The notes beneath the pieces were generated by a model that worked only from the letters and a program-made list of their open reading frames with translations, made no database searches and was not told the DNA's origin. From CAXBCP01 sp047638395 (lineage in GTDB: Bacteria; Pseudomonadota; Alphaproteobacteria; MPNO01; UBA830), in NCBI GenBank assembly GCA_047638395.1, contig JBLIMV010000004.1, positions 148,599-212,598 on the forward strand: a DNA stretch of 64,000 bases. The letters run 5' to 3'. Below, piece after piece: positions 59,444 to 64,000 of this stretch (positions within the stretch are counted from its first letter, which is position 1; every line of letters begins with the position of its first letter). Made by a program: the position numbers and the translations under genes.

Positions 59444-61638
59444 TTTTCGTCCGCGTAGGGACTGATCGTTCGTTCCTTGATCTTGCCATCGCCGACCGGC
59501 GGCGTCGGGATGTAATGGGCGGGCGTCGCCCCCCCTGCGGCCACGCGTGCGCGCGCTTCGGTTGGTGTTTCAAGTTCGGCCTTGGCAGCCAGGGCTTCCT
59601 TGCGTTTGACCGGGAACGTGCCGGGCTGATCGGGTGCCGGCATCATGTTGGCATGGTAATAGGCAACCTTCTGACCTTCGATATCGACCGGCTTACCGGG
59701 TTCGATATCGCGCTCATTCGTTGCTTTGGCATCGGTCGTCACCCCGTCGATAATTTCGTGATCGAACCACCATTTCTTGACCGGATTGCGCATACCGTTG
59801 CCAAGTTTGTCATCCATCCAGGCCGCGATCGGCACCATCAACGGTTTCAGGAACATCGCATTTACGCCGAGCCAGCTTGCCGCACGGGTTACCAGCGCAC
59901 CATCGAGGTCGATGACCTTGTTCAACGGGCAGGTCTTCATGCAACGCCCGCAGGCGGAGCCCTTGGAATTCGTCAGGCGGTAACGTGTGCAGCGTTCGAC
60001 ATCGGGCTTCCAGATCTCGTAGCCGTTGAACATCACCTTGTCGCCATGCGGGATCGCATCGCACGGGCATTCGCGGTCGCATTTGTGGCAGGAACTGCAG
60101 AATTTCTGCAGGCCGAAATCGATCGGTTTGTCGACTTCGAGCGGCATGTCGGTGGTCAGAACCACCGACTTGAACCGTGGCCCGACAAACGGATTGAGCA
60201 CCAGTTCACCGATACGACTCATCTCGCCCAACCCGGCCCACAGGGTCAGCGGAATATGCAACACATCGCTCGCCGCGTTGGTCTGTGACCGCGCCGGAAA
60301 GCCGTGACCGCGCAACACCTCACCGATAACCCCGGCGATTTCGGCGCCGCGCAGATAGCCGCGCATGGACTGCACGCCGGACATCCAGTCATCGCCGCTG
60401 GCGCCTTCCATGGTCTCATAGCCCTGGTCGACCAGCATCACGATTGCGTATTTGTGATACATCTCGATCGGCGTGCCATCTTCCTTATGTGAATTCCAAG
60501 CGTAGCGCGGAATTTCACAGATGCCCGTCAGGTCCGAGCCGAGAAAATAGGACAATGCCTTGATGGCTTTCGCATTCGCTGCGGGATCGCTGTAGTCGCT
60601 CTGATCCGTCCCTTCGGCAACGTCGCCGCCCTGGTGCGGCACCATGGACCGGATCACTTTCAGCAGGCTCATCCCGAGCGGATGCTTGAACGAGAATCGC
60701 GCCCGTTCGCGTTGTGATTTTTCGCCGAGGTCCCCCTGCAGAGAGCGTTCGAAAAACGCCGCGCGTTTCGGTACCCGTGGCACCTCGTCGTCAAGAATCA
60801 GCGTGGTCGGCCGGTCGATCCGTTTGACCTGTTCCATCGGATAACGGCTGTCATGGGATTTCCGGTGAGCCCGGCGGTTACGTTCACGGCCCGACGTCGC
60901 CCCGTTGATGCCTTTCCAATATGCCTTGTCGCGCGCGTTCGCGGCGGACGCCGCAAGGGGCGCATCACAAGCAAGATCGTAATTGGTCGACACGATTACG
61001 AGCGTGAAGCTGCTTTCGATAAACGGGTTGGCCAGGCCGTTCTCAGTACGCACACACAGACCGGCCATCACCGCCAACCGGTCGCTGTCGAGCAGCTCAT
61101 CGCCCGCGATGTGTATTCGCGTATCGAACCCCATCTGGCGGATATGGCCCGACACACAGGCTGCGATCTCCAGCGCCCGCATTTCATAGGAGGATTCCAC
61201 GGCGCCATCGACCCAGGCGCGCGCCAGATTACCTTTGTCAGGCAGACGCGGGTGTTCGCACAGCATGACAACCGCATGTGTATGGCCTTCGACCGCGTCG
61301 GCACCCGTGAGCCAGGCATTGTCGGCAATACGACATATGCCGACCTGGCTCGCATCCATGAAATACGCGCAGCCCTTCACATCGACAGACCTGCGTTCGA
61401 GATCGGCCGGCACCGGCGCTTCCTTCTCCACCGCTTCACCTTCGACAAAACGGGTAAAGAGATCGCGGTATTTGACCGCTGCCTTGCCAAGCTCTCCCTT
61501 TGCAGGTGCCGCGGCTTTCGGCGCCGTTCTGGGCCGCTCGCTCTCAGCGGTGTAAATGGAGTCATCCCGATCCAGACCCTCCAGCGGAAACGTGCCGAAA
61601 TGAAAGGGTCGGTTCTTGGAATCGGGATAAAACAGCAT
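59440..61638 (-). CDS. cytoplasmic reductive dehalogenase-like Fe-S/cobalamin protein
   Basis: 732 residues without a Tat signal, GGAG 9 nt before ATG 61638. The length and two-part layout resemble the self-sufficient NpRdhA/BhbA-type dehalogenases: a degenerate N-terminal module (about 80-260), a second cobalamin-binding-like module (about 330-505; SYFLGSDLTGICEIPRYAW near 358), and a ferredoxin-like part with CSSCHKCDRECPCDAIP near 510-526 and CGRCMKTCPLNKV near 560-572, giving two 4Fe-4S clusters. Such enzymes remove halogen from aromatic rings. It is in an operon with a CHM isomerase upstream (23 bp) and a PanE-like reductase downstream. Substrate and true dehalogenase activity are not proven by sequence. 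Confidence 0.87.
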   Translation of the reverse strand: MLFYPDSKNRPFHFGTFPLEGLDRDDSIYTAESERPRTAPKAAAPAKGELGKAAVKYRDLFTRFVEGEAVEKEAPVPADLERRSVDVKGCAYFMDASQVGICRIADNAWLTGADAVEGHTHAVVMLCEHPRLPDKGNLARAWVDGAVESSYEMRALEIAACVSGHIRQMGFDTRIHIAGDELLDSDRLAVMAGLCVRTENGLANPFIESSFTLVIVSTNYDLACDAPLAASAANARDKAYWKGINGATSGRERNRRAHRKSHDSRYPMEQVKRIDRPTTLILDDEVPRVPKRAAFFERSLQGDLGEKSQRERARFSFKHPLGMSLLKVIRSMVPHQGGDVAEGTDQSDYSDPAANAKAIKALSYFLGSDLTGICEIPRYAWNSHKEDGTPIEMYHKYAIVMLVDQGYETMEGASGDDWMSGVQSMRGYLRGAEIAGVIGEVLRGHGFPARSQTNAASDVLHIPLTLWAGLGEMSRIGELVLNPFVGPRFKSVVLTTDMPLEVDKPIDFGLQKFCSSCHKCDRECPCDAIPHGDKVMFNGYEIWKPDVERCTRYRLTNSKGSACGRCMKTCPLNKVIDLDGALVTRAASWLGVNAMFLKPLMVPIAAWMDDKLGNGMRNPVKKWWFDHEIIDGVTTDAKATNERDIEPGKPVDIEGQKVAYYHANMMPAPDQPGTFPVKRKEALAAKAELETPTEARARVAAGGATPAHYIPTPPVGDGKIKERTISPYADEK

Positions 61639-61661
61639 TCGTGCAGTCTCCGTTTAGTCGG

Positions 61662-62078
61662 TTATTCGGCGGCCTGATCTGCGCGCGCGGCAGCCCGGCG
61701 ATCGAGCCAGTCTTGTGTATTGTTCTTCTTCCAGGTCAATACAGGATGAATTTCCTGGATATCCATCGAAATATTCAACGCCCGGGTTTCCGCCAGCGAT
61801 GCAAGATGATCACAGATCACCGCGTAGATTTTATCGCCCGCCGCTTTGAGCCGGTCTTCGTCGCGGCCATGGCCGACGCGCAGGGTGGTATGGACAAAGG
61901 CGTTGTCGGCGTGACCGTCGGAGATGTGATAACGGGGTCGCGCTTCGCCACGAACACGGATACCACTGCGCGCAAAAACACCGGTTTCAACGCCCATATC
62001 GCACAATTTAGGGAATAGAATATCGGTGCTGATCTCGTCTTCGATGTTTGTCGAATATTCGACGATCATATGCGGCAT
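61662..62078 (-). CDS. 5-carboxymethyl-2-hydroxymuconate isomerase-like protein
   Basis: 138 residues with AGGAGG 6 nt before ATG 62078. It begins MPHMIVEYSTNIEDEI and has FVHTTLRVGHGRDEDRLKAAG near 80-100, the pattern of HpcD/CHMI of the tautomerase superfamily; the N-terminal residue after Met is Pro2, the catalytic base of this fold. It isomerises meta-cleavage products. It precedes the reductive dehalogenase by 23 bp on the same strand, which ties dehalogenation to ring-cleavage chemistry. Confidence 0.9.
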   Translation of the reverse strand: MPHMIVEYSTNIEDEISTDILFPKLCDMGVETGVFARSGIRVRGEARPRYHISDGHADNAFVHTTLRVGHGRDEDRLKAAGDKIYAVICDHLASLAETRALNISMDIQEIHPVLTWKKNNTQDWLDRRAAARADQAAE

Positions 62079-62181
62079 TGTTTCCTCCTGCGGGCTGTTC
62101 GCCCGCCGTCTCCGCCGTTATTGTGACCGATGATGCCGGAACGTTCAGAAAACCACCAGATTTAGTTGGGGAGACAACAAG

Positions 62182-63042
62182 ATGAAAATAGTATCATTCG
62201 AGACTGGTGGAAACACTTCTTTCGGCATCGAAAAAAACGGTGCAATTGTCGATCTCGGTGGACGGATCGATGGTGCGACCGTGGCAGAAGATCTGCTGAT
62301 CCCCGAACTTCAGGCGAAGGCCGCCGCCATCGCCGCGACCGCCGATGGCGATGTCGCAACGGCGGATGTGACATTACAGATTCCGGTGACCAACCCCGAA
62401 AAGATCCTGTGTATCGGCGTCAATTACGCCAACCGGAACGCAGAGTACAACGACAAGACGCCGATGCCGGAATATCCCAGTATGTTCTTTCGGGTGCCCG
62501 GTTCCTTTGTCGGCCATGAGGCCCCAATCGTCCGCCCGCCGGAATCCGAACAGCTCGACTATGAAGGCGAAATCGCCATCGTCATCGGCGAGGGTGGCCG
62601 CCGCATCCCGCGCGAGACCGCCGAAAGCCATATCGCAGCGCTGACCTGTCTGAACGAAGGCACGATCCGCGACTGGCTGCGCCACGGTAAATTCAACGTC
62701 ACCCAGGGCAAGAATTTCGACCGCACGGGCTCGATCGGACCGTGGATGGTCACCGCAGACGAGTTCAACGGCTATGGCGATCTGACGGTTGAGGCCCGCG
62801 TAAACGGCGATATCCGCCAGAAAGACACCACCGCGAACCTGATGTTCAATTTCGCCTACCTGGTGAGCTACGTATCGACGATCATGACCCTCAAACGCGG
62901 CGACATCATTTCCACCGGCACACCCATCGGGGCAGGTGCGCGGTTCGACCCACCGATCTGGCTCAAACCCGGGGACGTGCTCGAGGTCGAGGCCACAGGC
63001 ATCGGCGTACTGCGTAACGAGATTATCGACGAAGTCGTATAA
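62182..63042 (+). CDS. fumarylacetoacetate hydrolase-family protein
   Basis: 286 residues, GGGGAG upstream of ATG 62182. It has ILCIGVNYANRNAEY near 73-87, FVGHEAPIVRPPESEQLDYE with EGEIAIVIG (metal Glu) near 113-140, and GTPIGAGARFDPPIWLKPGD near the end. The FAH superfamily includes hydratases and decarboxylases of meta-cleavage pathways (HpcE, HpaG) and acylpyruvases. The adjacent CHM isomerase and extradiol dioxygenase support a role on hydroxymuconate-type acids. It is divergent from the CHMI gene (103 bp) and convergent with the LigB-like gene (7 bp gap). Confidence 0.9.
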   Translation: MKIVSFETGGNTSFGIEKNGAIVDLGGRIDGATVAEDLLIPELQAKAAAIAATADGDVATADVTLQIPVTNPEKILCIGVNYANRNAEYNDKTPMPEYPSMFFRVPGSFVGHEAPIVRPPESEQLDYEGEIAIVIGEGGRRIPRETAESHIAALTCLNEGTIRDWLRHGKFNVTQGKNFDRTGSIGPWMVTADEFNGYGDLTVEARVNGDIRQKDTTANLMFNFAYLVSYVSTIMTLKRGDIISTGTPIGAGARFDPPIWLKPGDVLEVEATGIGVLRNEIIDEVV

Positions 63043-63049
63043 AGACCGG

Positions 63050-63871
63050 TCAGATTACATTCATCGTCGCGATCGTGCAGCCAACCGAAAATATCGGGAT
63101 CGGCGCGTAGAACCAGACCTCTCCCGTGGCCCCTTCGGTCGCGCCGGCGACGGCAACAAAGGTGCGGATTTCAAACCCGCCCTGCCCAGCATCGCGATAG
63201 GTTTCTTCATCTGTATAAGACAGTAATTCACGGCGCCGGTTGTTGACGAAGCGGTCTAGAAACTGACGGTCCCAGTCCTCGTTGATCTTCCCGGAATCCG
63301 GCGTTGCCGGCCAATGGGAAATTCCGCCGGTGCCGACGATGGCGATCTTTTCCGGCGCCTCATCGCAGGCCACGCGGAGTGCTTTACCGAATTTCCAGGC
63401 GCGGTGTAGCGGCGGCAGTGGCGGGCCCTGACAGTTAATGTTCACCGGGATGACCGGCATGTCGTAGCGCGGCGTCAAAAAATGCAGCGGCACCATGATG
63501 CCGTGATCGAACTGCCATTCCTCGGCATAGGCGACGTCGATTTCATTCATGACATTGGTGATCAGACGGCGCGACAGGTCGGGCGCGCCCGGAATATCGG
63601 TGCGTTTGATCCCCAGCCATGCCTCATCCTCAATCGGTCCGGTATAAGTCTCGCCCATGCCGATGCAGAATGCCGGCATGTTGTTCATGAAAAAATTGGC
63701 GAAATGCTCGGCGCCGATCACGACCAGCGCCTCGGCGCCGGACTCCTCGATCGCCTGGCGCATCCGCTCGAACCCCGCATACAGGCCATCGCGCAGGGCA
63801 GGGTCTGCCCGCTCGGCCCGGCCGGTGATACCCGGCGCGTGGCTGCAAACACCTGCGAATACAAGCGGCAT
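63050..63871 (-). CDS. class III extradiol dioxygenase, LigB-type catalytic subunit
   Basis: 273 residues from ATG 63871; upstream in-frame codons to 63961 belong to the other subunit's region and lack family text. The start MPLVFAGVCSHAPGI holds the first iron His, and GAEHFANFFMNNMPAFCIG near 53-71, IDVAYAEEWQFDHGIMVPL near 105-130 with conserved His and Glu, and ISHWPATPDSGKINEDWDR near 190-210 are typical of LigB/protocatechuate 4,5-dioxygenase-type enzymes. It cleaves a catecholic ring at the meta position using Fe(II). The alpha subunit gene starts beyond the window and ends 2 bp upstream. Confidence 0.93.
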   Translation of the reverse strand: MPLVFAGVCSHAPGITGRAERADPALRDGLYAGFERMRQAIEESGAEALVVIGAEHFANFFMNNMPAFCIGMGETYTGPIEDEAWLGIKRTDIPGAPDLSRRLITNVMNEIDVAYAEEWQFDHGIMVPLHFLTPRYDMPVIPVNINCQGPPLPPLHRAWKFGKALRVACDEAPEKIAIVGTGGISHWPATPDSGKINEDWDRQFLDRFVNNRRRELLSYTDEETYRDAGQGGFEIRTFVAVAGATEGATGEVWFYAPIPIFSVGCTIATMNVI

Positions 63872-63873
63872 AG

Positions 63874-64000
63874 CTACTCTCCTACCATTGCGTAAATTCC
63901 GGCCCGCACCGGTCCGTGCTCGGCAACGCCATCCCGCATCGCCTGCAGGTAGTCGTCCCATTCGAACTGCTTAAGCGCGGCATAATGCATCAGCAACTGA
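63874..64000 (-). CDS. LigA-type extradiol dioxygenase small subunit (N-terminus beyond window edge)
   Basis: About 41 codons at the window edge, ending at TAG 63874-63876. The visible end LMHYAALKQFEWDDYLQAMR and GPVRAGIYAMVGE matches the C-terminal text of LigA-type alpha subunits. It stands 2 bp before the LigB-like gene, so the two form the usual alpha-beta dioxygenase pair. It is incomplete, and the rest lies to the right of the window. Confidence 0.75.
   Translation of the reverse strand, partial: QLLMHYAALKQFEWDDYLQAMRDGVAEHGPVRAGIYAMVGE

Noticed and set aside
1..64000. CRISPR array, rRNA operon, prophage or IS element
   Set aside because: No spaced direct repeats, rRNA sequence, integrase or transposase was recognised in the window.

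Overview
The window (about 60% GC, dense genes, many 4-bp start/stop overlaps) looks like the chromosome of a metabolically versatile alphaproteobacterium. This is inferred from the gene families (TTT transporters, stand-alone and complete CoxL-type molybdenum hydroxylases, hmgA-fah, iorAB, a cytoplasmic reductive dehalogenase). No rRNA or other marker allows a firmer placement. Both ends cut through genes: an ABC ATPase on the left and a LigA-like dioxygenase subunit on the right.

Layout. 1-5.2 kb: ABC ATPase (partial) and a 1459-residue exported protein with two DM9-like repeats and a histone-H1-like basic tail. 5.3-12.3 kb: a tricarballylate/aconitate module (tcuA, tcuB, a PrpF-type isomerase, TTT binding protein, TctA-TctB fusion). 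12.5-23 kb: SixA-type phosphatase, acyl-CoA ligase, sorting-signal surface protein, Rrf2 regulator with NDH-2-like enzyme, tRNA-Leu(UAA), Ldh-type dehydrogenase, amidohydrolase, NIT-domain chemoreceptor. 23.5-31 kb: orphan CoxL-like protein, GlcG-like protein, fahA/hmgA (homogentisate pathway), prfC. 31-38.8 kb: iorA-iorB-ankyrin operon, divergent from selA-selB-selC. 38.8-41.5 kb: RTX/VCBS surface protein broken by one extra base. 41.7-49.7 kb: co-directional catabolic operon (alpha/beta hydrolase, SDR, amidase, MarR, CoxM-CoxS-CoxL, amidohydrolase). 49.8-54.7 kb: three UGA-containing redox genes around a four-gene operon headed by an astacin protease. 54.7-64 kb: thiolase-like protein, VOC protein, class II aldolase, dihydroxyphthalate decarboxylase-like protein, reductive dehalogenase, PanE-like reductase, CHM isomerase, FAH-family hydrolase and LigAB-like dioxygenase.

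The main result is a selenocysteine system. selA, selB and tRNA-Sec (anticodon UCA) lie together, and four genes in the same window each carry one in-frame TGA at a redox active site: DW-U-PHC (periplasmic peroxiredoxin-like), CTY-U-TTSH (AhpD/CMD-like), HW-U-PFC (cytoplasmic peroxiredoxin-like) and YT-U-PPF followed by EAHPSDGW (iodothyronine-deiodinase-like). Each TGA is followed 10-18 nt later by a small hairpin with G in the first two loop positions, as expected of a bacterial SECIS; the hairpin is weak in one of the four. Ordinary gene callers would split or truncate all four genes. selD is not in the window.

Other points of interest are an astacin operon in which a free 73-residue protein copies the protease's C-terminal domain, a perfect 28-bp palindrome between two genes, a perfect 16-bp operator-like palindrome before the Mo-hydroxylase operon, and an SDR and a thiolase lacking their canonical catalytic residues.
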